Under the pieces are notes generated by a model. The model was not told the origin of the DNA and did no database searches. It was given only the letters and a program-made list of their open reading frames with translations. Below are positions 29,400 to 41,276 of a stretch of DNA of 64,000 bases, in pieces; within the stretch, counting starts at the first letter, position 1; each line of letters opens with the position of its first letter. This DNA comes from Thozetella sp. PMI_491 (taxonomy: Eukaryota; Ascomycota; Sordariomycetes; Chaetosphaeriales; Chaetosphaeriaceae). The stretch covers positions 124,001-188,000 of the forward strand of contig MU270080.1 of NCBI GenBank assembly GCA_021432635.1, read 5' to 3'. A program made the translations under genes and the position numbers.

Positions 29400-31130
29400 T
29401 TAGAGGCACTGGGAGTAGTAGGCGTTGAGGACAGTGCAGGTGTAGGGGCTGACGCAGGTGGTGGCCCCGGTCCAGCCCTGGCCGCCGCACTGGGCGTACT
29501 GGGCCGCGCCGGTGCCGCTACCGCCGCTACCGCCGCTGCCGCCGCTGCCACCGCTGCCGCCGCTGCCGGTGGCCGAGTAGGTGCTGTTGATGGGGCCGAA
29601 GCGGATGTTGGAGTAGGCGACGTTGGCGTTGGCGTTGTTGGTCTCAACATCGGAGGGCACGCCGGAAGTGGTGGCGCAGGTGCCGCGGGCGGCGCCGGGC
29701 TTGGTGCTGGTGGTGGGGTAGGTCGAGTCGAGCCAGAGCATGTTGGCGTAGTGGTCGTCCCAGAGCGACATGACGAGCACCATGGGCTGGGCGAGGGCCT
29801 TGCCCATCTGCGCGAGACCGCCCTTGGTCTTGAAGACGTTGGTGTCGCCGAAGGCGGTCTTCTGGGCATCGCAGAAGGTCGAGGTGATCGAGTTGCCCGA
29901 GGTGCCGGAGATGAGGGAGTTCGAGTTGGCGATGACCTTGCCGTTCTGGACGTAGAAGCGCTTGATCTCCGAGAGGGCGCCGGAGCTGTCAGTCAGGAAC
30001 TGGGTCACGACGGTGAACTTGGACTTGGTGTCGACCGTCTTGCCGGGGCCGTAGAAGGTGGTGTCACCCTGGCGGTAGCTGTTGAAGTCGCATCCATCGG
30101 GGTCGCAGGTGCCGGCGTATCGGTCGCTGCTGTAGGTTCCACCGCACGCGTCGCCGGTGCAGATGGTCGGGCCTAGGTCCTGGCACGGGTGAGGAGTGTA
30201 GGCCGTGCTGATCGAGTTGGCCTCCCAGATGTCCATCTCGGCGCAGCAGGAGCCCTGGTTGCCGACACCAGCGTTGGCGTCGTTGGTCGAGGGCTTCCAG
30301 CCTTCGATGTTGGCCTAAGAGACGGAGCGGGTTAGCGACGCGAACGGGGTTGTGGTAAAGGGGACCCGGAGCGGGGAGCGGGAGCGGGACTCCGTACCTT
30401 GCCGCCGATGAACTTCAGGTCACGGGGGCACTGGCTGTCGCAGTATCCGGTACCACTGTGGAGGGTTGGGTTAGCGGGCGGGACGGAGGGACGTGAGAGG
30501 AGGAGCCCGCGAGACGTACTACTTGGCGCCGGCCTTGTTAGTGGAGTACTTGGCCATGCCACCGTCGGCGTCCATGGACACGAAGTAGAGGGCACCGTTC
30601 AGGCCGCAAGGCAGGTTCGATACGTCAACATCGAAGGTGAACTCGTTGCCGAGCAGGGTGAACACTGTCATGGGTCAGACCAACACGTACGTATCTCGAA
30701 AGTGCTGGGATAGCTTACTCTGGTACTTGGTGTCCGACTCCATCAGGTACATGCGGGAGCCGATGTTGGTCGAGTACTGGCCCTTGGTGACGAACTTGAG
30801 GTTCAGCGCGTTGCCGCTGGTGGTGGCACCGTAGGTGTTGGCATAGTCAGCACCGTCGAGGCAGCAGGCGCTCGCGCACGAGGTGTCGCTGTTGCAGATG
30901 GACGTGTCCCACTCGTTGCCGGTGTAGCAGTTGGTGCTGTTGGAGACGGCGTGCAGCCAGCGCCAGTTGGCGTCGACGGTCACGGAGCCGCTGACGGTGC
31001 TGCAGGAGCCGCCGGCACTGCACTTGGACCACTGGAGGGCGGGGTGGGTCTCGGTGGTGAGGGAGCAGGCCTGCTGGGCGCGGGCGGCACCCACGAGGGC
31101 GGCGGCTACGAGAGCGAGCTTGGAGTCCAT
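29400..31130 (-). CDS. cbh1: GH7 cellobiohydrolase with CBM1
   Basis: Exons 31130-30719, 30664-30520, 30455-30398 and 30314-29400 give 509 residues; all junctions restore family sequence. It is a secreted cellobiohydrolase that cleaves cellobiose from cellulose chain ends. Signal peptide: residues 1-18, cut before QQACSL. The catalytic domain carries the GH7 signature EMDIWEAN with nucleophile Glu231, Asp233 and acid/base Glu236, which closely matches the Trichoderma positions after removal of the signal. [14 protein letters not shown] and [15 protein letters not shown] are typical of exo-acting GH7 members. A C-terminal family 1 cellulose-binding module (about 475-509) has CGGQGWTG and NAYYSQCL. 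The linker is unusual: about 20 residues of repeated Gly-Gly-Ser in place of the usual Pro/Ser/Thr linker. A TATA box lies at 31233-31239. Regulation by cellulose and glucose repression is expected from the family, not shown here. Confidence 0.96.
29512..29576 (-). repeat. GGS-linker microsatellite in the cellobiohydrolase gene
   Basis: This is a trinucleotide-periodic tract of near-identical 9-nt units encoding repeated Gly-Gly-Ser between the catalytic domain and the cellulose-binding module. Such tracts can change length by replication slippage, which would alter linker length in frame. Confidence 0.75.
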
Positions 31131-31232
31131 GGCGAAGGAAGGGAGGCGGATGCTTGTCCGGGGCGGTTGCGTTGAAGGCCGGGTTGATGATGCAAAGACA
31201 ACAGACCGAGAGCGACGAGGCCCGAGACGAGC

Positions 31233-31239
31233 TTATATA
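31233..31239 (-). promoter_or_regulatory. TATA box of the cellobiohydrolase gene
   Basis: TATATAA on the minus strand lies about 103 nt upstream of the ATG at 31130, typical of strongly inducible fungal cellulase promoters. Confidence 0.65.
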
Positions 31240-33742
31240 GCTGGACGTCGTTCTTGGCGAGCGGCGAACTCGCCGGGTCTTGGTCGAGCGATGCCGTCCA
31301 TGGCTCGCCCCTGAGCCCCCTTCCAGAGGACGGCGGATCCTGGGTCTGCTCCGCGGCTAGTCGCCTCGCGACGGTAGGCGGCCCGTACTCCGCAGGGCCA
31401 AAGAGGCTGCGATCGGAATGGGCAACCGAAGGCCCACGGCGACTGGATCCTGGCCTTTGCCCTCCTCCCCAGGCGAAAGGGGCGAAAGGAGGGGAGACCT
31501 GGCAAGCGCTCCAGGGCCACTGGGCGCCGCGCGAGGTCAGGTGATGGGGGACCCTTTGCGAGTCGACCCCTCAGGGTCACAAGCGAGGCTGGAGGGTGAC
31601 GGCGGCGAGAAAAGTTGGGGAAGGTTGCGCCGGCGAGGGCCGATGTCACTTCAGAAATTCTGGAGCTGAGGCAGGTGGACGGAAAAACGTCGCCAACCCC
31701 GGGTTGCGATATTGGGGTAGCGGAACGCGGAGATTTTGGGGGCGCGGCGATGCGGCTCATTGGAGGAGTTTTGGTGCCTGGCCGGCATAGAACCAAACCT
31801 TTGCCCCGGTCCCTCCGCACGGTCCGGCGCATCAGGTAGGGTCTGCACACACTGGCCAGGTTAGGCCGAGGATCCTCTCTCGAGGTCATGTTGGCTCTTT
31901 GCATGCGTACCATCGCGCGGTCCACGTCGCCCTGCGGTCCGAACTGCCGTCCGGTTCTCCTTAATCGACGCCCGATGACCTGCCATGCGAGCCGCACAAG
32001 ACAAAAGAAAAAAAAAGAAGAGAGACGAAAGCGACCATCTCCACGCACGCGGTCGCCGGGCCCGTCTCCGGGCCTTGGAGGCCGCTCTAGGAGAGACGGG
32101 CAAAGATTGTTTACACAGACTCCCCCCACCTTTCGAAAGTCCCCCCTCCCTGCTCTTCGGAGCCCTATTTGGCCGACTATACGCGCAACTGAGCGCAAGA
32201 GCTACCGAATCAAGCTTAACTTTATGAAGGCAACGATCGGAGCCCCTTACCGGTTGGCTCCCCTTCCCGCCTCCGCCCAGCTCTTAGATGCCGAGCTGCC
32301 CGCCTGCCACGGAGTGGTATGACGTGGTGGCCATACCATCGCTGCTCTCAGCGTGGCTGACGTGCAGGAGAGGTCAAGTATGACTTCTCGGGTGCTACAT
32401 TTGTAAATTTAGACAGCGGCAGCATGCCCGAGATACCGGGTCGGCCGGTTGTCAAGGAGCAGACCGGATATGCGTCGAAGCTGTGTTTTCATTCCTCAGC
32501 CTGCTCTCGTGGAGCGGCAAGCGGCTTGCGGGCCTTGTTCCAAGTATCAAGTCCGAGCCAGCAGGGAACGGGCCGTATCTCCAGCTCCCAAGACAGTCCC
32601 GCGGAAGGTATGCTCCTGTAACTAGTCGGATGGCCTTGGTAGTGGTGACGATAATGAGCTCATCTCCCTCGGATATAGTAGCTAGGTCGTTCGTTCGCGT
32701 GGGACGAGACGCGCCGCCGGCATAATCGCTCGGCCCCCCGCAGGTAACCAGATCCTAGCCCATTTTGCATCCATACCATAGGCCCAGGCGTCGGTAATGC
32801 TGTAAGTACTATGCACCTGGGGCCGCGAGGTGCCGACCGGGGCCCCGCTCCTACTCGTGGCGGCCCCCCGTGGGGCCATAGGCGCTTGAGTGGATAGCTG
32901 GATCGGTTCGCGCACCGCACCCCTGCTCAAGTACGATGTACGGCTCTTTCCGGGGACCCTCCTGAAATCTGCATAGGACCGAAAACCGCAGCGATACAGG
33001 CGGGACCGTCATTGCCACTGCGACTGGCCGGAAAGGCGCCCCGGCTACACGGAGCTAGGAACGTCGGGCGAGAGAAATCTCTTCCATATCTCGGAGACTT
33101 TACGCTCGCTGGAGATTGGGATGCAATGCGCGCCAACTGCCCAGTCCTTCTCTGTTATAGGCCTCCAATAGTTGGTAAAGAAGCGAGATATCGTATCTGG
33201 TGGTTTCTGCTGACGAGGCAGCCCGTCGAAAAAAAAAAGGATTTCGCTCCTTTCTCTGCATGCTAAGAGGGCTGCCATCCACTAAGGCGTTCGGCAAGCG
33301 AAGTCTTGATGTCCGATCATAGTTCATCTTCTCCGATGCGCAGGCACAGAAGTGTTGGCTATTCGAGACTAGGTTAACGGGCGTCAATTTAAGGTAGTGA
33401 AGCATAACCTCGACCGATCTTAAGGGAGTTACTGCTAAGCAGACGCCTTCTGATGGAGTGGCGACTGGACCGTACGGCCCAGAGTTACTACCAAGGTGGG
33501 ACATACGCAGATTAATCTCACAGAGTTAACCATTTCCTCTATCTAGGTACCGATAGGTTCAAGAAGATAGCCGCTCCCAGTGCCTCAACCTGTTTCCGTG
33601 GGTGATCCTAAGCCCTATCCCAGCAACTTCCTGGCCTCACGGCGAAATCCTGTACATGGTGCAAATCATTTCTAATCCACCTGCCTGTTGCATGTGGACT
33701 TATCGAATAGGCTCATTCCTGACCAAAGACAGCCGCAAGCCG
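31240..33742. other. Long upstream region of the cellobiohydrolase gene
   Basis: About 2.5 kb lie between the cellobiohydrolase promoter and the 3' end of the HET gene. A long minus frame (31233-32198, 321 codons) is rich in Arg and Pro and has no domain, so I consider it noncoding. At least one CTGGGG-type element that fits the CreA consensus SYGGRG is present near 31470 (minus strand). I saw no clear GGCTAA-type XlnR site. A single-base run is at about 32003-32012. Confidence 0.4.
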
Positions 33743-35905
33743 CTATGCTTCTTGGGATTTGAAATATCCATGCCCGATATCTAGCATGATAATAGCGCCT
33801 AGCAACACAACATTATTAAAGAGAAACATTATTTGATTCGCATCCATGAATGAGCGGAAGCCACGAGTGACTGTCCATAGCGCAGCCGAGAAGTAAGCGC
33901 CGGTAACGGCGGTCACAAAGTGGATAGCAAGACCTTTCTGGTCCCAGATATTAAGTATCGAGCCGATCCAGGTAAACATGACAAGGGCGAACATCCGCAC
34001 GAGTAGCGAAGAAGTCACTGAGCCTACGGCGGTTATTGGTACCATCGACTGCGGCGGACCGTGATTCTGGGGCGAGTCAAATGTGGCTAGTGCCTTGTTG
34101 ACCCAAATCCAGTTTGGAGAACCCTTGTATTGTGTGATTTCCACGACATCCATCACTGTACCCATCACCTTCTTCCTTTTTACTCGCCCATATATCGTCT
34201 GCTGGTCATTTGAGATGCTGTTCCTCCAACCTAAGGATCGTAAGTAGTTTGCATCCCGGAGCGAGGTTTCTGAAAAGCCCGCATCCGGAACTTGGCATAT
34301 ATGGCACCGTACGACCCTTTCGTGTGGTGAGTTAGCGAGGAGGGTGAACGGGCTCCGTGATGGGACACGAGTGACCTTGACGAGCCCATCAAGCACATTT
34401 CGGAGTAGAAGTTTGCCCAGTCGTGCCGTCCATTTCGGATGTCGAAATGCGATCTGCACAATGAAATTCACGCCTTCGCCAGTGTACCGAAAGTAGACCG
34501 CTGCGGATTCACGGGTACCGTCGAGAGTAGGCGGCAAGCGCAGTTCGCGAATAATGGCATTCCGTGGACCCCTCCGCGGGCCTGTCACCTCAAGCGACGC
34601 CTCACAAGCTAGCTGCGTGCGCGAAAAAGCTGACGGATCTCTGAGGAGAACTGGATAGGATCGCAAAGGCTGACTTGGCCCTTTGAAGTCGCTATAGGCC
34701 GCGATGCGGGCGTCGGCACCGCCGCCGGTAGTGATTTGTATCGTTAGACGGGAAGCAGGCCCTAAGAGGCTTGCCGGGACCAAATGCGACGAAAATTCCG
34801 AATATCTCACCACTAAGAGGTCCTCTGCTGATTTCTCGATCTGGACATCCCCGTCTTTGGCGTAATTGAAGGGGCTGCCCAGGGGGATGCCGACCAGATT
34901 GTCAAAGTCGTGCGATAGCCGGCAGTTCAGGAGCCCTACGAGCTGATAATTCTTGTCCTCGCGCTGCCCCAACTGCTCATAGACAAGAGGGAGTTCGATG
35001 CGAAGGCCCTTCTTCGTTATTTCAAACACGGAGTTGGAGCGAGGCTCCCAGGCTTTGCATGGCACCACGTCTTCGCACCCCAGGAAGTCGCGAGGTGATT
35101 GGGCGAGGATCTGGCCCTGCCGCGGTTCTGCGCTTGGATTTAAATTGAAACCCCAGGCAAAGAGAGACTGGTCCTCGCTGCGATTTATAATTTCTCCTTG
35201 GAGCCTTCGGAAGGCGTCGGTGCCTTCTCCATAGAGCAGAGGCATGTTGACGCCAAAGATGCCGAGTAAGGAATACGCGGCGTCCTCAGGTCGAGTTGTT
35301 TCCCTTTCCGCGGCCCACGACATCTTCTGGGCTACGCTTGCCTCGCGAATATTGCGGCCGGTTAGGTACTCGGACGGGATGCGCGTGACCTCCTCCAGGA
35401 GGGTGGATAAGTCGATCCTCTCCCCGAGCGCGAGCCATGACTTGGTGAAAAAGATGACCCTGCTCGGGGCGACCAGCTCTTGCAGAGTCCAGCCTCGTCG
35501 AAACCACGCGCTTGTGCGGAAGGAGCAGCCCTTGGCGCGGGGGTTTTCTCTGTCTTCGACGTCGGACAGGTAGGCGTAGCAGACCTGGGATTCTTGGTAC
35601 CACCGGAACATGGAATTGATGGCCTCGGTCAGCTCCGCGCTATTCGTCTTGTCGATGCAACACGTATCCACCCAAACCCATTCAAGTCCATCCTGAATGG
35701 CCTGTGAACAGCATTCCTTAATCTTCCGATAGCCCTCTCTGCCCTCAAAGGCATGATGGACGCCCCGTTGTAGACACTGGTTGATTCCTGTGAGGTCTTG
35801 GAGAGCGATCTCTTCCGCGCCCCACCTGTGGGACAAAATAGCGTACGGAGGGCAGCGTCCGATAAACTCGGTCAAGACGCCTGTTCTCGCACTCAAGAGC
35901 CGCAT
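33743..35905 (-). CDS. HET-domain protein with C-terminal membrane segments
   Basis: The product is 720 residues from a single exon with an ATG start. The N-terminal ~250 residues form a HET (heterokaryon incompatibility) domain. The motifs are PPYAILSHRWGAEEI (about 19-33), the central WVWVDTCCIDK block followed by AINSMFRWYQES (about 78-105), FRRGWTLQELVAP (about 135-150) and EDAAYSLLGIFGVNMPLLYGEG (about 205-227). This is the subclass usually found at the N-terminus of HET-D/HET-E type receptors. HET domains trigger cell death when activated. The middle (about 260-600) is an unrecognised beta-rich region. Three hydrophobic segments lie at about 628-650, 657-673 and 690-709, so the C-terminus is probably membrane-inserted. 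The gene lies 845 bp downstream of, and on the same strand as, a NACHT-ankyrin gene, so it may act as its separate effector; that is inference. Confidence 0.88.
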   Translation of the reverse strand: MRLLSARTGVLTEFIGRCPPYAILSHRWGAEEIALQDLTGINQCLQRGVHHAFEGREGYRKIKECCSQAIQDGLEWVWVDTCCIDKTNSAELTEAINSMFRWYQESQVCYAYLSDVEDRENPRAKGCSFRTSAWFRRGWTLQELVAPSRVIFFTKSWLALGERIDLSTLLEEVTRIPSEYLTGRNIREASVAQKMSWAAERETTRPEDAAYSLLGIFGVNMPLLYGEGTDAFRRLQGEIINRSEDQSLFAWGFNLNPSAEPRQGQILAQSPRDFLGCEDVVPCKAWEPRSNSVFEITKKGLRIELPLVYEQLGQREDKNYQLVGLLNCRLSHDFDNLVGIPLGSPFNYAKDGDVQIEKSAEDLLVVRYSEFSSHLVPASLLGPASRLTIQITTGGGADARIAAYSDFKGPSQPLRSYPVLLRDPSAFSRTQLACEASLEVTGPRRGPRNAIIRELRLPPTLDGTRESAAVYFRYTGEGVNFIVQIAFRHPKWTARLGKLLLRNVLDGLVKVTRVPSRSPFTLLANSPHERVVRCHICQVPDAGFSETSLRDANYLRSLGWRNSISNDQQTIYGRVKRKKVMGTVMDVVEITQYKGSPNWIWVNKALATFDSPQNHGPPQSMVPITAVGSVTSSLLVRMFALVMFTWIGSILNIWDQKGLAIHFVTAVTGAYFSAALWTVTRGFRSFMDANQIMFLFNNVVLLGAIIMLDIGHGYFKSQEA

Positions 35906-36750
35906 GTCTGTTCAAAGAAAAAGGCGAAATGCATGCCAAAAAAGAAGAAGGAAGAATGGATGGGTAATGCAGATCGTGTAGCATAGAAGGATCGATTCCG
36001 TGTATGCAATACTCTGCGCTGTATCGAGAAAAAAAGATCCAACTGTGGGAGTCGTTTGGGTCAACCTCCAAATCGAGGCAGCCTACGGAGTACTCAGTCG
36101 CGCTAAGGCGTTTACTGACTGGGCTCGCGTGGCTGAGGCGTATGGCTGCCTAGACTGACAGCCTGAGTAACATGTGTTCACCACCCACTGCAGTTTCCCA
36201 ATTCAATTGCATATAAAAGCGGTGCTATCACTCGTTAGTACAAGCTGCAAGATAGCTGCATGGGAAAGGCTTGGAGTTAGTCGTGAACCGCGCTTTCTTT
36301 ACCGCCCAGCAGCTCCCTTGGTGCTCGTGTTGCGTGTCCCCTTCATTATCCTTCTTTCATGACTAGGAGGTTTATCTTAGGTAACTAATACCTGTGGCAT
36401 TAAGCGCCCGGTAAGATATTGCCTAGGAAAAGTGCTATGAATAAAAATCCTCCTTGGACAGTGTTTGGGTTTTGTTTTGGTTTACTATAATATTAGAGGG
36501 CATGTGGCACATAGTAATTGGCTTGGAAGGAATAATCTGCTAGAAAGGTTGCTTAAGTAGCATTCTATATAGGTTTGGGCTGTAGGCAGCTAATTAGAAA
36601 TGCTTCTATTAGTCTAATTACGGCGTTTAAGACGACAAATATGGTAATACTAGATCTTTCGACTAATATAGTGTTCAGTAGATTCCTATCGATTAAAAAG
36701 AAAGCCTAGGGTGAATCGAGAAGATAAGGCGACTTAATCCCTAACTTCCT
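35906..36750. other. Spacer between NACHT-ankyrin and HET genes
   Basis: The part next to the HET gene is its promoter. About 36360-36740 is AT-rich with many TA dinucleotides and stop codons, resembling RIP-affected DNA. No gene or transposon remnant was recognised. Confidence 0.5.
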
Positions 36751-39700
36751 TCACTCTAACTCGTAGGCCTGCCCCCTCTTTGCTGCTATTATACTATCTA
36801 AGAAGGCAAGTATGGTTTGGTGTCCATCGTTGCCTGCCGGGTCCGTCAACCTCTGCGCCCGAGTCAGTGGCTCCCAAACCTCAGCAACCCTTGAGCGGAC
36901 CTCCTCCTCCAGCACGCCTTCGTACATCGTCCCTGCTACATGCATCACCCATATAGTCATGAAGGCTTGCGACTTGCCAAAGCGAGCGGCAGCCAAGACC
37001 GGGTTTACGGACACCGAGCCAGAGCCGATATCGATGGCAGCACCGCTATTAAGCAGCTGGAGCGAGAGATCTTCCTGGCCGGAGGAAAGCGCCGAAAGTA
37101 ACAGCGTATTCTCACCGTCAGACGCCCATTTTGGTCGCTCCGCACTGGGGTCCGCCCCGTGCTCGAGGAGGAGGGCGGCGTAGTCCCTTTTTCCGGCAGG
37201 TTTCAATGCCACACTCCACAGTGCCGTGTTCAGGACGACCCGGGGTGTGCGCGGGACGATATTGGTCATTAGGACGCTGAGGTTGAGACGCAAAGCTGCC
37301 ATGACTGGATGAGTCTCTGGGGCTTGTAAAAAGCAAGGCGCGTTAAGATCTAGTCCTTTGTCTACGAAAAGGAGGATCTCGGCACCATCAAATTTCTGTT
37401 CCCCGATCTGATAGATAGGTTCCATGCCGCGAACACTAGTGTACCCTTCCAACAGGCGAATTACTACCCGATGGGGAGATCCGCCTCTGGAATACGGGAA
37501 TGACTCGGCTAGGATCGCGCATGCACGACGGAGCGGGTGGGCATCGCTCTCAATGGGTTCGATGTCAAGGCGAGCGCCATGCTCAAGCAGCCGATTGAGC
37601 AATCCCCAGTCACAGCGATCAATAACCTGACCGATGGGCCAGGTGCCATTGGAAGATGACACGTTTGGATCTGCCCCGGCGTCCAGGAGTAAGTTCACGA
37701 GGTATGTATCACCGAATTCGAGAGCATGGTGTAGAGCGGTGAGTCCCTCCATGCACGTCTCGTTTGGATTGGCGCCGCTTTCGAGTAGGCGGTTTACCAC
37801 CTCCAGATGCCGCATTTTGCACGCAAGGCTGAGTGCTGGCGACAGGTTCTGTCCGAAGCGCACATTAAGAGATGCGCCTCGTTCCAGCAAGGTTGTCAGT
37901 ATTTCAGGGTGGCCCTTCATCACTACTTTGGCTAGAGGCGTATACTCGCCCTCGAGCAAGCAGTCCACCTCAGCCCCGGCGTCCAGCAATTGCACGGCAA
38001 GCGGCTGAGCCAGCGAGTCCCTGAGCCCGACAGCCGCGTGTAGAGCGGTATTCAGTGTCGCGGTTGAAAGCGGCACGCGTAAACTACTCAAAATTCGGGA
38101 TGCTATTATCGAGTTGCCGGTCCTGATGAGATGGACGAGAGGAGGGATCTGCGCACCCGGCACGTCCAACAAGCCGCCATGTTCGGCCAAGTGCAACACC
38201 AGCTTCGCATTCTTGATCCTCGCTGCGAATTGCACAAGAGTCTCGCCCGACTCTAACTGTGCGTTTGGGTCCGCTCCTTGCTGGAGAAGCAATTGTGCGA
38301 TTTCTGTGCTCCCTTTTTGCGCGGAGAAGACAAGAAGATGTCGCAGTTTCTCGTCGCTGAGAGGACCTGCAGCTTGTAACAGCCGTTCTGCGCACTCTTT
38401 CCATCCCAGCTCGATTGCGGCTGGCAGTGCCTCGAGAGGGTCAGCTTTGGCTTCGAGGAACAGGCTGACAATTTCCATATCCAGCTTTCCGTCACGCATT
38501 GCTAATATCGCCGAGGCTAAAATCGACTTTTGAGTAGGCAATGATGGTGCCAATGGCGCCCCTTTCTCGACAAAAACGCGAAACATTTTGGCGTCAAGGT
38601 AACCATGTGACACAAGATGCCCGATAATATCACCTAGGTGATCTCCGCCGAGTTTGAATTCTGATGGGCGGGTACTCACAAGAGACGCTACCGTGGCTAG
38701 CACTTCTCTTCGATGCTTGTCGTCGTCGAGTAAATACCGAAAAAGTGACCCATGGGAATGCTTTATCGCCCAATTCAGACCATTAACATGGATGGGCTCT
38801 GCCCAAGGCTTTGATACGTGCGGATAGTCGCCCCCGAGTATCTTTTTAAAAAGCCGGTACGAAGGAGAGTTAGCTACTCTGAAGAGCAGCGTGGTGTGGT
38901 TGAGCCAATGGCGTTTTGCGAATGCCAAGAATCCACGAACATCATCTTTTTTCTGTCGTTTCACTAGGAAGTCCTGGGCTGAGGCGGCGATGTTGACCTG
39001 TTGGGGGTAGGACGTCTGCCCAAGGCTCAGATTTCGAAAAGCAGAGGACAGGAACCTCCCAGTCATGGTGTTTTGCGAGAAGAGCGAGGCCGCAACCTTA
39101 TCGGTTATGACACCCACATCCACCATTGCTGCCCTGTTTACTGTCAACTGCATTTGAAAGTTCGAGTAGCTGAGATATGTCACGCAGATTGAGCCGAGCT
39201 GGAGATCCGCCTCCTCCAGAGTGAAGTGGAACTTGCTCAAGGGGTCCGAGTCTGACACTCTCTGCAAGAGGTGCTGCAAGGAACTAAAGTGAATGAAGCC
39301 AACAGTGTCGTTCTCCTCCTCGATTTCCAGTAGTCCGCCACCACATAGGCCCACTAGCAGCTCTCCGTCGTATGCTAATGTCGCAGGGCTCCATTCAGGA
39401 ATTCCTGGCTCGACATTCAACGCAATGCGGAGTTCCTCGGCTGTAATAGGCCGCTTGGCTGCCGCGACAAGCTCAAAGATGGTTCGTCCATATCTATCAT
39501 CTGATATCCTCTCGAGCGCTCGGTCAAATGCCTCCGGCAGATCTCTTGGCAGTGTATCTAGCATTTTGAAGACGTCAAGATCCGAGATGATTTGCGTTCT
39601 GTACCGAGGGAAAATGCTCTCGATCTGCAGTGCCACCCATAGATACCTATTTCGAGAAGACAAGATTAGCACTAGCTGAAACCCAGGTGATGAACATCGC

Positions 39701-41276
39701 ATACATGCCGTCGGCTTTGGCCGTTAAAGTATCTCGGACCAGTCCTTGTAAGTCTGGATCTATGATATTCGATATGTTCCGACGTGCGATCTCGGCGTCT
39801 ATGTACTCCGCCATCTCTTTCATCCTGTCCTCGTTCGCCATGGTAATTCTGTGCTCGATGGCCAGGTGTTGGGATGCGATATTTGTAGCCGTCGAGTCTC
39901 TCCGACTGGAGAAACATATTCGAACCACAATGCTCTCGGCTAGTTGGCTGAGCGCAATAGCAACTTCCTCTATCTCCTCGGCACCACATTCATCGAGCGC
40001 ATCCACCACAACGAAATAGTGTCGTGTTTTGGGCAAGACATCAGCAAGAAATGTGGTCACGGCACCTGTGTCGCCAGTGGAGAGTCGTTCGAGTTGCTCA
40101 GGCTGGAGCATTGGCATTGTATTTTCGGCAACTAATAAGGGTTGGATCAACTGGTATGCGATGCTGCCAACGATATTGCGAGCTTTAAGCGAGTGTTGGT
40201 TGGAGTGGTGGCAGAAGAATGAAGCGACTAGAGGAGTGTTTTCTGAAGAGTCTGTTGCGTGAAGATCCCCGACAATGTTGGCCATCAGCACCGTCTTGCC
40301 ACTGCCAATGCTGCCGGTTATCCAGGCTACGGAGGAAACTTTGCTTGACTTCCATGCCTGGAAGGTGTCGTCCCGGAAGATCCACCTCACGCCTCCCTTC
40401 TTTCGTTCCTTGCGCCAGAGGAAGCTGAAATCGGCTTGGTGTCGCGAGAGGAACCGCAATAAACGAAACATTCGCTGCTCATCCAGACTCCGAGTTGACT
40501 GGGCCGAAGCACGGAGGAGTAGAGACTGGTTTTGCGTGTTGGACTTGGTTGACAAAACAACGACTCGCTGATTAATTTGGCGTGCCCAGCGCTCGAGTCC
40601 GTCCTCGTATGATTTGAATTCTTTATCAAACGACACAAACAGTGAAGCCGAGAAGAGGGATAAGGAGCCCTTCTTGGTAAACTGGATAATCTGAGCGCAC
40701 GTTTGAACCAGGACAATGAGATACTCGCACATTAGGTGCTGAAGTTCCTTGCAGTCTGGGAACAGCAGCGCCAAGTCCTTCTGGATTGCCGACGTCTTGG
40801 TGATGTGCAGGAAGAATGTGCTGACTTTGTCAAAGAAGGATAGATATCCTGTGGCGACCTAGCAACCCCCCCCTGTTACTATGCATACCTTACCTAGGAC
40901 AGAAAATACACGATGAGATGCAGCCAGGACAACGTACTTGGAGGGCGAGCTTTACAACTGCCCATACGCCGCATGCCACCATGCTCTGAGAGCCGCCGAT
41001 TAAAACATCGCCCACTTTCGCGAACATCTGGACACGATCTAGTATGGCTACGAGCCTCGTTGCCTGGTGCTGCCAGCCGCGGTGCATACGCGCCCCATCG
41101 CGATTAATCTCCTCGGTCAGGCGAATAATGTCGGCGGGCGACGGCTCGGAGCTGCGTTGCAGCGACCTGAAGACAACGCGCTCCTTGGTAGGGAGGATTA
41201 ACGCGAATTCCGAGATTGCCTGCGCGAGCCGCACTTCGGGCGTCAGCGCCGGCGCTGGGGTTAGCAAATTTGACAT
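36751..41276 (-). CDS. NLR-like protein: N-terminal helical domain, NACHT, ankyrin repeats
   Basis: Exons 41276-40938, 40858-39705 and 39646-36751 give 1462 residues. The introns (79 and 58 nt) have good GTACGT and GTATGC donors, and the second restores ADGMYLWVALQIES. Residues 1-200 are helical and resemble the N-terminal domain found before NACHT in fungal NLR-like proteins (DUF7708-like, from memory). The NACHT NTPase has Walker A GSIGSGKT at about 295-302 and Walker B VVVDALDEC at about 396-404. A winged-helix-like part follows (RPITAEELRIAL). From about residue 870 to 1440 there are many ankyrin repeats, for example IAQLLLQQGADPNA and TALHHALEFGDTYLVNLLLD. It is expected to act as a nucleotide-dependent receptor whose ankyrins sense a ligand. 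It has no fused effector; a HET gene lies just downstream on the same strand. Confidence 0.9.

Noticed and set aside
31233..32198. 321-codon minus-strand open frame upstream of the cellobiohydrolase
   Set aside because: Arg/Pro/Gly-rich composition of GC-rich promoter DNA, covers the TATA box of the next gene, no domain.
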